Origin: Candidatus Rokuibacteriota bacterium
GTDB taxonomy: Bacteria > Methylomirabilota > Methylomirabilia > Rokubacteriales > JACOUJ01
Direction of reading: 5' to 3'
DNA length: 5,943 nucleotides
NCBI GenBank assembly: GCA_016177865.1
Contig: JACOUJ010000137.1
Span: 1-5,943, forward strand
The notes beneath the pieces were generated by a model that saw nothing but the letters and a program-made list of their open reading frames with translations, was not told where the DNA came from and ran no database searches. The first letter of the stretch is position 1; each line of letters begins with the position of its first letter. The position numbers and the translations under genes were made by a program. Positions 1 to 5,652 of this stretch are shown here, piece after piece.

Positions 1-2
1 CC

Positions 3-377
3 GGCCGCGGGTCGTACTACGAAGTCGTGGACACCGTGCTCAAGGGGGAGCGGGTGCAGATCCTCAAGGGCCAGGAGCGCTGGTTCCTCGTCCGGACGCC
101 CCGCGAGAAGAACGGCTGGATCTTCGAGGCCGCCCTCGTCGAGCAGCCGGTGAGCCGGGGGGTGTCGGACTTCCTCCAACTCGTCCCGGGCGACGCGTCG
201 ACCTCCGCGACGGCCGCCTCCACGGGCGCCAAGGGGGTGTATGCCCAGGGCTATGCCCAGAAGCGAGGATAAGACTACGACGTCGTGCGCTGGATCGAGG
301 AGAACCAGCCACCGGCGGCCGAGATGGAGGCGTTCATCCGGGAGGGGGAGCTCAGGTCCCCGGGAGGTGGGTCATGA
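3..377 (+). pseudogene. SH3-domain protein, 5' truncated by window, interrupted by in-frame TAA
   Basis: The reading frame enters from the left edge and encodes a bacterial SH3-like domain: a YYEVVDTVLKGERVQIL segment, then WFLVR and GWIFEAALVE, the usual beta-strand pattern ending in a GWI/GWV-type motif. A Ser/Thr/Ala-rich linker follows. A TAA at 270-272 stops the frame, but the same frame continues as clear coding sequence: DYDVVRWIEENQPPAAEMEA and beyond, with almost every codon ending in G or C. It ends at a TGA (375-377) that overlaps the next gene's ATG in an ATGA arrangement. That overlap is the natural end of a coupled gene, so the TAA looks like a nonsense change (TAC to TAA is the simplest path) or a sequencing error. 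Bacterial SH3 domains usually bind cell-wall or protein ligands in the envelope. If the stop is real, the product lacks only its last ~34 residues and may still fold. Confidence 0.7.
363..368 (+). promoter_or_regulatory. Ribosome binding site of the M48 gene
   Basis: GGAGGT lies 5 bases before the ATG at 374 and inside the 3' end of the upstream SH3 frame. With the ATGA stop/start overlap this indicates translational coupling of the two genes. Confidence 0.6.
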
Positions 378-972
378 AGCGCGGACTCCTCGCCATCGCG
401 ATCGGCCTTGCGTCGGGCCTCCTGGGGGTCGGCTGCCAGGCCGGGCTCGACGTCGGATCCGTGATGACGGGCGTGATGACGTACGCCCCGGCCGTCAAGG
501 GGGCCTTCACGGACATGGACGAGCCCCAGGAGATCGAACTCGGCCGGGCCGTCACGGCCGGCATCGGTGCCCGCTACCGGGTCCTCCGCGACCGCGAGCT
601 CACGCGCTACGTGGCGCTGGTCGGGAGCGCGGTGGCGGCGCACTCGGAGCGACCGGATCTCCGCTACTACTTCGCCGTGCTCGATGCCCCCGAGGTCAAC
701 GCCTTCGCGGCGCCCGGCGGCTTCGTCTTCGTCACCCGCGGGGCCCTCGGGCTCATGCGGGACGAGGCGACCCTCGCGGGCGTGTTGGGCCACGAGGTCG
801 GCCACATCGCGCTCCGCCACGGGGTGAACAGAAGGACTCGGCCCTGGCAAGGCTCTTCTCGACGCACCCGGCCACCCAGGACAGGCTCCAGGAGCAGGAG
901 CGTCTCCTCCGGGATCGCCCCGGGGGGCGACGGAACCCGGAGCGCTTCGCCCGGGCTGTTGCGGCCCGCTGA
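374..972 (+). pseudogene. M48-family metallopeptidase, internal deletion with frameshift
   Basis: The N-terminal part is a typical exported M48 (Oma1/BepA/YfgC-like) peptidase. It has a hydrophobic signal with Cys21 in a weak lipobox (LGVGC), then APEVNAFAAPGGFVFVTRG (residues ~106-123), and the zinc motif HEVGH at residues 140-144 followed by RHGVN. Reading in this frame then turns into low-complexity Arg/Ser/Pro sequence. The true C-terminus continues in another + frame from about 826: EQKDSALARLFSTHPATQDR and onward, ending at the TGA at 970-972. STHP..Q.R is the hallmark M48 C-terminal motif. The section that normally lies between, including the third zinc ligand (Glu of the ExEAD motif) about 60-70 residues after HExxH, is absent from all frames. 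A deletion of very roughly 200 bases with loss of frame at 822-834 explains this. The unspliced frame would run to 1027. Active protease is not expected. An assembly error is the alternative. Confidence 0.8.
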
Positions 973-1028
973 GCCGGTCCCGTTCGGCGCAGGAGGGCTA
1001 ATTAATCCTCCGTTTCGTGTAAGTTGAT

Positions 1029-1079
1029 GGGCCTGGCGCTCCCTTTGAATAGGGCTAAGCAGCCGGGAGCGTCAGGCCC
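1029..1079. terminator. Strong stem-loop between convergent genes, probable bidirectional terminator
   Basis: Two 15-base arms, 1029-1043 and 1065-1079, are complementary except for one position that allows a G-U pair on the + strand transcript. A second small stem, GGCT/AGCC (1053-1056 and 1061-1064), sits in the loop. The hairpin lies between the end of the + strand operon and the stop codon of the convergent gene at 1098. There is no T-tract on either side, so it may act as a transcription roadblock or mRNA 3' end protector rather than a classic intrinsic terminator. Confidence 0.55.
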
Positions 1080-1097
1080 CCGTTGGGTGCGAGAGGA

Positions 1098-1931
1098 TCA
1101 GCTCGTGACGCCCTCGAGCTTCACGCGCCCCATGGACTCACGGATGAGCTGGGTGGTCTCCCCGGCCTTCCACCGCCGCTCCGCCTCCCAGTAATCCGTT
1201 GACCGCTTACCGGACTTCACGGCCTCGGCCGCGAGGACCATCAGCGTCGTGACGATCTTGTCTTGCCGTAGGAGCACATATTCCATCGCGGCCCAGTCGA
1301 TGACTTCGTCAATGACCTGGCCGTTCACGTCGCGCTCGTAAGGTTCGTGCCAGGCCCGCTGGTCCGGTCGGAACGTCGTGACGATACCCGTCTCCTTCGA
1401 CGCCACGCGAATTGGCTGCGCGCCCGAGTGCCGGTACGTGACGGCGAGGAGAATGTGTCCCCGGCTCCAGGCGTAGGCGTAGTTGCCGGCCAGCACGTAG
1501 TTCCGGGCCTTGTCCTCCGGCATCCCCTGGGAGACGAGAAGCCGCTGAAACGCGCGGTTGGCCTCCATGATCGCCTGCGGCCGGTACCGACCGTAGAGGC
1601 CTTCCTGCCCGCGGATCTCGCCGGACTTGGGATCCACGCGCGGATCGGTGATGGACACCCCGAAGGTCGCCTTGTAGGAGTCGTCCAGCGGAACCGCCTG
1701 CGCCTGCAGCAGCCCCCGGTTCAGCTCGGCCAGCCCGGTGCCGAGCGTGTAGGGAAGGAACGCCAGCCCCTGGGCGATCCCCGCCGCGATCATGAAGGGC
1801 GAGAGCACCAGGTTCAGCAGGCCGCGGCCGAACGTCTCCGCGGCCAGCCCGCCGTTGGGCCCCGCGCAACCGGTCACCAGGAGCGCGGCCGCCAGCAGTA
1901 CGCTCAGAGTCCGCACCATCATCGTCCGCAT
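1098..1931 (-). CDS. Lipoprotein of unknown function (277 aa)
   Basis: I do not recognise the family. The N-terminus is a clear lipoprotein signal: MRTMMVRT, a hydrophobic core, and the lipobox LVTGC with the lipidated Cys at residue 22. A Gly/Ala/Leu-rich segment (residues ~38-68) could be an amphipathic or membrane-associated helix. The rest is soluble, with aromatic and charged stretches (YGRYRPQAIMEANRAFQRLL at 113-132, YAYAWSRGHILLAVTYRHSG at 151-170), and the C-terminal half looks globular and mixed alpha/beta. No catalytic motif is visible. The start at 1931 is favoured over the Mets at residues 4 and 5 because an AAGGAGGT site (1937-1944) lies 5 bases upstream. It converges on the + strand operon, and its GC-rich codon use matches that operon rather than the genes to its right. 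The protein is probably anchored to the outer or inner membrane, facing the periplasm. Confidence 0.85.
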   Translation of the reverse strand: MRTMMVRTLSVLLAAALLVTGCAGPNGGLAAETFGRGLLNLVLSPFMIAAGIAQGLAFLPYTLGTGLAELNRGLLQAQAVPLDDSYKATFGVSITDPRVDPKSGEIRGQEGLYGRYRPQAIMEANRAFQRLLVSQGMPEDKARNYVLAGNYAYAWSRGHILLAVTYRHSGAQPIRVASKETGIVTTFRPDQRAWHEPYERDVNGQVIDEVIDWAAMEYVLLRQDKIVTTLMVLAAEAVKSGKRSTDYWEAERRWKAGETTQLIRESMGRVKLEGVTS

Positions 1932-1936
1932 CGTCC

Positions 1937-1944
1937 ACCTCCTT
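1937..1944 (-). promoter_or_regulatory. Ribosome binding site fixing the start at 1931
   Basis: AAGGAGGT on the - strand, 5 bases before the ATG. It selects the first of three nearby Met codons (residues 1, 4 and 5). Confidence 0.65.
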
Positions 1945-2058
1945 CGGTTTCGGGTTGCAACATGTGTCTGCCGACATCCGCTGAACCAAGCAGAGGGCCT
2001 GCCAAGAGGACGACGCTCGAACGGACGGGTACTTGGACCTCAGCGCCGGACCCCGGCC

Positions 2059-2244
2059 AGGAAGGGCGAACCTGGTTGACAATAGGCCCTTTAGTCCCGG
2101 CTGGATTCCACGACATCCGCTTCATGAATCCATCCGAGTTTGCCCTCTCGATTCTTGACCTCAAGGTAGGTTCCGCTGCGGACGTAGGAGCCGCCCCTAT
2201 ATTCCTTCTGGCCGGTGTACTCTAGTGTGTCGCCTCGCTTGGCG
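2059..2244 (-). repeat. Duplicated segment, copy 1 (3' end of DUF4410-SH3 gene plus downstream flank)
   Basis: Matches 5758-5943 at a constant offset of 3699 bases, with 8 substitutions and two compensating 1-base indels. The match starts about 32 bases downstream of the stop codon and runs through the SH3 domain until the window ends in copy 2, so the full repeat is longer. Copy orientation is the same. An inverted repeat, AAGGGC/GCCCTT (2062-2067 and 2086-2091), lies at the gene's 3' end in this copy. Confidence 0.95.
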
Positions 2245-2963
2245 AGTTCTAATACTGCCGCGACCACTCCCTTCTCAGGCTTGGTCTCAAAAATCTCTGC
2301 CTCGGCAGAGACGACTTTCACCCACCTCTTCTTCTCCTGAGAGGCAGGAAGCGCGGCCGTGACGGTGGATGGAGCCGAGGCTGTCTGATCAGGTTGGAGT
2401 TGGGGGCGCGATGCCTCCAAGGCCTGTTTCAGCAGAAGATCGACAATTGCGGTCGTGAATCCTTCCTCTACATCTTCAATCCTGGTTGCACCCCCATAGA
2501 TTCCGCCCCAGGCAAATGTTTTCGTAACTTCGTACCTTCCGAGCGGTTCCTGCTTTTCCCGATCTTCAAGAACAACTTGGGCATCAATTTTGATCTGTCC
2601 GAGTCCGGCGAGCATGAACCGCGCAAAGGCACTGCCTTTCTCATATCTTGTAACGTTGACAGAGATATGAAGCGTGGAAGGACCAGGAGTCGACGAGTTA
2701 ATTTCTTTGAAACGACCGGGCGCTTCTTTTTTGATCCTGGCGATAAGCAAGTTCAAGATTCTCTCTCTGTCGGTGGACATCATGGAAACATCATCGGCAT
2801 GTTTTACTTCTATAGACAGATTGGAAAAGTTGGCAAGTTTCACGCCTTCCTTCAACTGCGTGATGGGAGTGATGCTTCCCGGGGTGCTGGCGCAACCACT
2901 TGCACTAAAGGCAATGAGCAAGACAGTGCTGATCAGCAAGCCTTTCTTTGCATCAGCCTTCAT
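2091..2963 (-). CDS. DUF4410-like lipoprotein with C-terminal SH3 domain (290 aa)
   Basis: Starting at 2963, the protein has a lipoprotein signal (MKADAKKGLL, hydrophobic core, SASGC with Cys24). Residues ~32-182 resemble the DUF4410 family of bacterial lipoproteins: an opening strand (VKLANFSNLSIEV), a helix (ERILNLLIARIKKE), LHISVNVTRYEKGSAFARFM, then a VVLEDREKQEPLGRYEV strand pair. A Pro/Ala/Thr/Gln-rich linker (~188-208) leads to an SH3-like domain (~213-285) ending in GWIHEADVVE. Neither domain has a known catalytic role; SH3 domains of this kind often contact peptidoglycan or protein partners. The start at 2963 is preferred over the in-frame ATG at 3092 because GGAGG lies 7 bases upstream and because it places the lipobox at the normal distance. 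The 3' end is duplicated at the right edge of the window. GC content is visibly lower than in the genes to the left. Confidence 0.75.
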   Translation of the reverse strand: MKADAKKGLLISTVLLIAFSASGCASTPGSITPITQLKEGVKLANFSNLSIEVKHADDVSMMSTDRERILNLLIARIKKEAPGRFKEINSSTPGPSTLHISVNVTRYEKGSAFARFMLAGLGQIKIDAQVVLEDREKQEPLGRYEVTKTFAWGGIYGGATRIEDVEEGFTTAIVDLLLKQALEASRPQLQPDQTASAPSTVTAALPASQEKKRWVKVVSAEAEIFETKPEKGVVAAVLELAKRGDTLEYTGQKEYRGGSYVRSGTYLEVKNREGKLGWIHEADVVESSRD

Positions 2964-3092
2964 GTTTCTTCCTCCCTTCCATAACAGGAGTAGACCGATT
3001 AGGAGCAGAAAAAATCCTGCCAATGCGCCTACCCTGTAGAAAGCGTAAACGCTACCGAGACTAACTAGAACGAGCAGAAGGCGGGAGATCAT
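2964..3092 (-). other. In-frame hydrophobic extension upstream of the DUF4410-SH3 gene
   Basis: The frame stays open upstream of the chosen start. From an ATG at 3092 it encodes 43 residues with two hydrophobic stretches (roughly residues 3-18 and 21-38, rich in Leu, with LLLLWKGGRN at the end). There is no visible ribosome site before 3092, and translation from there would put the lipobox at residue 67. It may be a remnant of a small membrane protein gene fused in frame, an alternative N-terminus, or chance. The protein-like composition keeps it worth listing. Confidence 0.35.
2971..2975 (-). promoter_or_regulatory. Ribosome binding site fixing the start at 2963
   Basis: GGAGG on the - strand within GGGAGGAAG, 7 bases before the ATG at 2963. 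The longer start at 3092 has no comparable site. Confidence 0.6.
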
Positions 3093-3322
3093 TTGGTAAA
3101 CTCTGTCGTGGGGTAGTGCGCCACGGGAATATCCGCGAGGGGGCGCAACCGAGCCAATGCAAATCTACGCAGTGTAAAAAGGGGACTGCCATATGGAACC
3201 CGTAGGCGTCATCATGGACTTGACGAGACGGTTTGATCCTCCAAAGAGGGGATGGAATGGGGCGCGGCTCCAGAGCGCGCCGGGGTGTTCACAGATGGGG
3301 TGGCTGATTAAGGGCATAAGGC
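3093..3322. other. Intergenic region, no gene seen
   Basis: No convincing coding sequence on either strand. On the side nearest the gene ending at 3323 there is a GC hairpin, GGCGCG (3261-3266) and CGCGCC (3276-3281), with a 9-base loop; it could end transcription of that gene but lacks a T-tract. The rest should hold the promoter of the DUF4410-SH3 gene. The best -10-like string I see on the - strand is TACACT (3172-3177), without a matching -35, so I do not call a promoter. Confidence 0.4.
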
Positions 3323-3997
3323 TCACTGCCTTGTTGGTTGTTGCTGCGCTTCCTTCTCCTTCTTTTCCTTCTCCTCCCTTTCGCGCTGCGCCTTTTCTGC
3401 GATCTCCTTCTCAAGCTCCTTTGCTCGCTTCATCTCCTCAGCAGGCGACAGCTCCTCGCCCGCCGCGATTTTTATCTTCTGATCAGAGTCCACGTATGCT
3501 TTGACCTCGAAGCCAATTGGGATACGGCCCTCCTCGCCTTTGATCGCGAATCCGAGTAGGGCAGCTGGCAAGCAGATGAGACCGGCGCCGACCCCGACCG
3601 CAGTTGCCGCCCCGCCACGTCCTTCCCCTTCTCGACGCTGAGTGGCGCTGAGGAGGATCTCCTGGCCATCCACGGCACTTGTGGACTCAACCCGGACTGT
3701 AATGTCTCCTCGTCTTCCCCACCCCTTCGCCTTTCTTACCTCTGTCAGTTTCGTGCGAACCTTCTCGCCGGAACGGATCACGACGACCCCCTCGACCTGA
3801 ACGGGCCGCATTACGCGCAAGTAAATCGTGTCGCCCTCATTCCCCGTTTCGCTGTCGATGGACTGATCAAACACCAAGAAGATGGGTGTGCCCGAGCGCA
3901 AGGTTACCTCTTTGTCAGCTCCAACAGCGAGGAACGACGGTTGGGCCACCACAAAGGCTGTAATAACCAGGATTGCTATTCCTTGTCTTGTCAACAT
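3323..3997 (-). CDS. Secreted protein with beta-rich core, Gly-rich hydrophobic segment and charged helical tail (224 aa)
   Basis: From the start at 3997 there is a signal peptide (MLTRQG, a hydrophobic core, probable cleavage after VGA at residues 25-27) with no lipobox Cys. Residues ~30-120 are beta-rich: VTLRSGTPIFLVFDQSI, GDTIYLRV, VVVIRSGEKVRTKLTEV, GDITVRVESTSAVDGQEILL. I recall similar patterns ('SGTPI.l', 'GD.v...v', 'vi..G') in uncharacterised exported bacterial proteins, but cannot name a function. Residues ~128-152 form a Gly/Ala-rich hydrophobic stretch that may insert in or cross a membrane. GRIPIGFEVKAYVDSDQKI follows. Residues ~183-219 are a Glu/Lys/Arg-rich helix, probably a coiled coil, ending in QQQPTRQ. 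The start at 3997 is chosen over the ATG at 4045 because GGAGG lies 6 bases upstream and the signal peptide begins there. It is 13 bases downstream of the DUF2085 gene, so the two are likely one operon. Confidence 0.7.
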   Translation of the reverse strand: MLTRQGIAILVITAFVVAQPSFLAVGADKEVTLRSGTPIFLVFDQSIDSETGNEGDTIYLRVMRPVQVEGVVVIRSGEKVRTKLTEVRKAKGWGRRGDITVRVESTSAVDGQEILLSATQRREGEGRGGAATAVGVGAGLICLPAALLGFAIKGEEGRIPIGFEVKAYVDSDQKIKIAAGEELSPAEEMKRAKELEKEIAEKAQREREEKEKKEKEAQQQPTRQ

Positions 3998-4003
3998 CGT
4001 GCG

Positions 4004-4008
4004 CCTCC
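4004..4008 (-). promoter_or_regulatory. Ribosome binding site fixing the start at 3997
   Basis: GGAGG on the - strand within GAGAGGAGG, 6 bases before the ATG and immediately after the DUF2085 stop codon. The location suggests that ribosomes finishing the upstream gene can restart here. Confidence 0.6.
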
Positions 4009-4010
4009 TC

Positions 4011-4502
4011 TCATCGCCCTCGGTAGACAAGCAATAGCGAGGCAACTCCCCAACCGCCTAGCAACCCGGTGACCACGCGCCGAGGATTCGTGCTGGGCGG
4101 CCACCCCAACATCGGCAGAAGGCCGTCTATCAGAAGGAACAGGATGAAGAGTCCAGCAACAACCACCGTAGAATGGTTAACAAGTAAATGCGGTAACCCC
4201 TTGAAAATTCGACCAAGCCTCCTAGTGACGATATCGAGCGGCAAAAGCGTTCCCACCGCGAGAGCCGTGTATAGGGCCAGACAGCGGAAACACAGTCCAG
4301 CATTAGAGCCCAGGATCATCGGAGACCTTGAGGGGATTTGGTGGCAGACGAATGACAATAGCCTATAGATCGGCTGAGCGGCCGGTACGCGCATGGATTC
4401 CAGTACTGGTGCCGCAATGGCGAAGGCAACTAGAACGGTGGAACTGGCCGCGAATAGCCGAGCAACGACCAGCCGAACGGCGTCGAGCCGCGCCCGAAAC
4501 AT
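4011..4502 (-). CDS. DUF2085 family membrane protein (163 aa)
   Basis: Recognised by the family's signature: CHQ followed by RS (Cys53-His54-Gln55, Arg59-Ser60), then CFRC (Cys71, Arg73, Cys74) at the start of a membrane segment, and a C-terminal RRVVTGLLGG motif (141-150). Four hydrophobic segments are visible: about residues 18-33, 74-90, 109-130 and 144-160. Length is normal for the family. DUF2085 has no established function; the conserved Cys/His residues are compatible with metal binding or a redox disulfide, which is inference. The start at 4502 has a weak AGGA site 8 bases upstream. It is the first gene of a pair with the secreted protein that begins 13 bases after its stop. Lower GC than the left-hand genes. 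Confidence 0.8.
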   Translation of the reverse strand: MFRARLDAVRLVVARLFAASSTVLVAFAIAAPVLESMRVPAAQPIYRLLSFVCHQIPSRSPMILGSNAGLCFRCLALYTALAVGTLLPLDIVTRRLGRIFKGLPHLLVNHSTVVVAGLFILFLLIDGLLPMLGWPPSTNPRRVVTGLLGGWGVASLLLVYRGR

Positions 4503-4656
4503 GCGTGCCGTCCTGGATGCCTCGGAGTTCGTTTAATCTCCCACCTTTGTCACTGTTATAAGAGCTTTCCCTCAGGTCGCCACCGGCCGTGCAGCGTTCT
4601 CCGACATCAGAAATTCATGCGTCCTTTCCTATCTCCGCAGAGTTTCCAGCGTCAAT
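4503..4656 (-). promoter_or_regulatory. Intergenic region with a possible promoter for the DUF2085 operon
   Basis: On the - strand TATAAC (4555-4560) matches the -10 consensus at 5 of 6 positions and lies 53 bases before the ATG at 4502. No good -35 is found at 16-18 bases. No clear terminator for the metzincin gene is visible at the other end, so read-through from that gene is also possible. Confidence 0.25.
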
Positions 4657-5325
4657 TCAATGGACCTCGGTCCCGATCGGTAGCGTGTAGAGTTCCCGCA
4701 GCATGTCTGCTACCCGGGGAATGATTTTCGTCGGACAACATGGGACGCTTTCAAGCGAACTCATTACGCTGTCAGTTTCAAAGGTGTGATCTACAAAGCC
4801 GAGGCAGTGGCCGACCTCATGCTTAACCACGTGCCAAAAAACTGCCGCGCCCGACTGCCACAGGATGGGATCTAAAAAGACATCACAGTTTCGGACGCGA
4901 TTACTGATTACTTGGGGAATCCGAAGTGTGTGAATGCGCGGGGTTTGAGCGACGATTACCCCGGCGCTCGACGGAGGCTCAAACAGTCCTGAGAAGCCGA
5001 CGATGTTGCCCGGGAGGTCCAATGCCCGAAATCGGATACCTTCTCCCGGGTTATAGTCAATGAAGTTGAGACGAATGGCTCCACCTGTTTGGACCTCCCA
5101 ATCCCGAAGAATGTCCCGTCCCCCCGGATTGACGATGAAGATGTTGATGGGGACTTCCCAGCGAGTCGTTTTATCGTTGAAGAACTGGGCATTGTGCCGG
5201 GACACGATGCTCTGCTGGCCAGCCGTGACGGACGTGGTGGCCGTCGAACCCGTGGGCGACGACTTCCCACAGCCCACCAGCGCCAGGACGCTGAAAGCGA
5301 TGACCAACCGCACGGATCTGGTCAT
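4657..5325 (-). CDS. Metzincin-type zinc metalloprotease lipoprotein, snapalysin-like (222 aa)
   Basis: From the start at 5325 there is a lipoprotein signal (MTRSVRLVIAFSVLALVGC, Cys19) and a Ser/Thr-rich linker. The zinc site is HEVGHCLGFVDH: His169, Glu170, His173, Gly176, then Asp179 at the third-ligand position of HExxHxxGxx(H/D), with His180 next to it. Asp as third ligand is known from snapalysins of Streptomyces; most metzincins use His. A Met-turn follows (DSVMSS, Met188), and then ADMLRELYTLP (206-216), the helix-Leu-Tyr ending common in matrixin-like domains. Cys147, Cys174 and the Cys196-Cys197 pair could form disulfides. It should be a membrane-tethered extracytoplasmic endopeptidase; the substrate is unknown. 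The start is chosen over the ATG at 5487 because GGAGG lies 8 bases upstream and the signal peptide begins there; the longer N-terminus would bury it. Possible activator or repressor sites lie upstream. Confidence 0.82.
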   Translation of the reverse strand: MTRSVRLVIAFSVLALVGCGKSSPTGSTATTSVTAGQQSIVSRHNAQFFNDKTTRWEVPINIFIVNPGGRDILRDWEVQTGGAIRLNFIDYNPGEGIRFRALDLPGNIVGFSGLFEPPSSAGVIVAQTPRIHTLRIPQVISNRVRNCDVFLDPILWQSGAAVFWHVVKHEVGHCLGFVDHTFETDSVMSSLESVPCCPTKIIPRVADMLRELYTLPIGTEVH

Positions 5326-5333
5326 GGTCAGGC

Positions 5334-5338
5334 CCTCC
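5334..5338 (-). promoter_or_regulatory. Ribosome binding site fixing the start at 5325
   Basis: GGAGG on the - strand (within GCGGAGGGCC), 8 bases before the ATG that begins the lipoprotein signal. Confidence 0.55.
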
Positions 5339-5470
5339 GCTTGGACGGACCGCCCAAGTCTCGGCACCAACCGAGGCCTCCCGTTTCCGACCAAACAGGT
5401 GAACGCTCGCCCACCGGCACCCGAGCGGCAGCCCATGAGACCATCGTCCTCGCGGGAGACGATGCGCCCT

Positions 5471-5530
5471 AGACCGGGGTCTGTCAATTAGACTAAAGTC
5501 GTATTTGTTGCGGCGGGAGTCGTACGACTT
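5471..5530 (-). promoter_or_regulatory. Candidate operator/promoter of the metzincin gene
   Basis: AGTCGTACGACT at 5518-5529 is a perfect 12-base palindrome. A further AGTCGTA half-site lies at 5497-5503, exactly 21 bases (two helical turns) from the left palindrome half (5518-5524). Nearby on the - strand TCTAAT (5487-5492) matches the -10 consensus at 5 of 6 positions, with no good -35, as expected of an activator-dependent promoter. If it is used, transcription would begin near 5480 and the palindrome would be centred near -43. A second inverted repeat, AGACC/GGTCT (5471-5475 and 5478-5482), would lie over the start point. The 5' leader would be about 155 bases. All functional parts of this are inference. 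Confidence 0.4.
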
Positions 5531-5652
5531 GAATCCGAGGGCCTTTCACTGAAAGGGGGGAGAGCAGAAGCTGAAAGACAGGAAATGCCAGCCCACTGAC
5601 CTCGTGTCAACTGCACGATTTCTAAGGGAATCCATCCCCTCTGGCGCCGTAG
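5531..5652. other. Intergenic remainder
   Basis: No gene is seen. Contains a short perfect hairpin, CCTTTC/GAAAGG with a 3-base loop (5542-5547 and 5551-5556), followed on the + strand by a run of G. A 10-base palindrome, CGTAGCTACG (5648-5657), overlaps the stop of the small ORF at 5653. No promoter is called. Confidence 0.35.

Noticed and set aside
241..825. Open frame on the + strand before the M48 C-terminal part
   Set aside because: Only the part from about 826 is homologous to M48; the earlier Arg-rich translation is out-of-frame shadow of the M48 and SH3 genes.
1347..2225. Long open frame on the + strand opposite the 277-residue lipoprotein gene
   Set aside because: Arg/Pro/Gly-rich antisense shadow of a GC-rich gene; no ribosome site and no recognisable domain.
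3338..3430. Long pyrimidine-rich tract on the + strand, resembling a simple repeat or triplex-forming sequence
   Set aside because: It is explained by the Glu/Lys-rich coiled-coil tail encoded on the - strand.
3193..3504. Open frame on the + strand beginning at 3193
   Set aside because: No ribosome site, and most of its length is antisense to the secreted-protein gene with Pro/Ser/Ala low-complexity translation.
5482..5487. Perfect TTGACA on the - strand as a -35 box for the metzincin gene
   Set aside because: No -10-like sequence occurs at 16-18 bases downstream; TCTAAT just upstream of it is the better -10 candidate.
5520..5545. A GGATTCAAG string on the - strand resembling a tRNA T-loop, as at an integration site
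   Set aside because: The flanking bases do not form the 5-bp T-stem, and no acceptor or anticodon arm is found.
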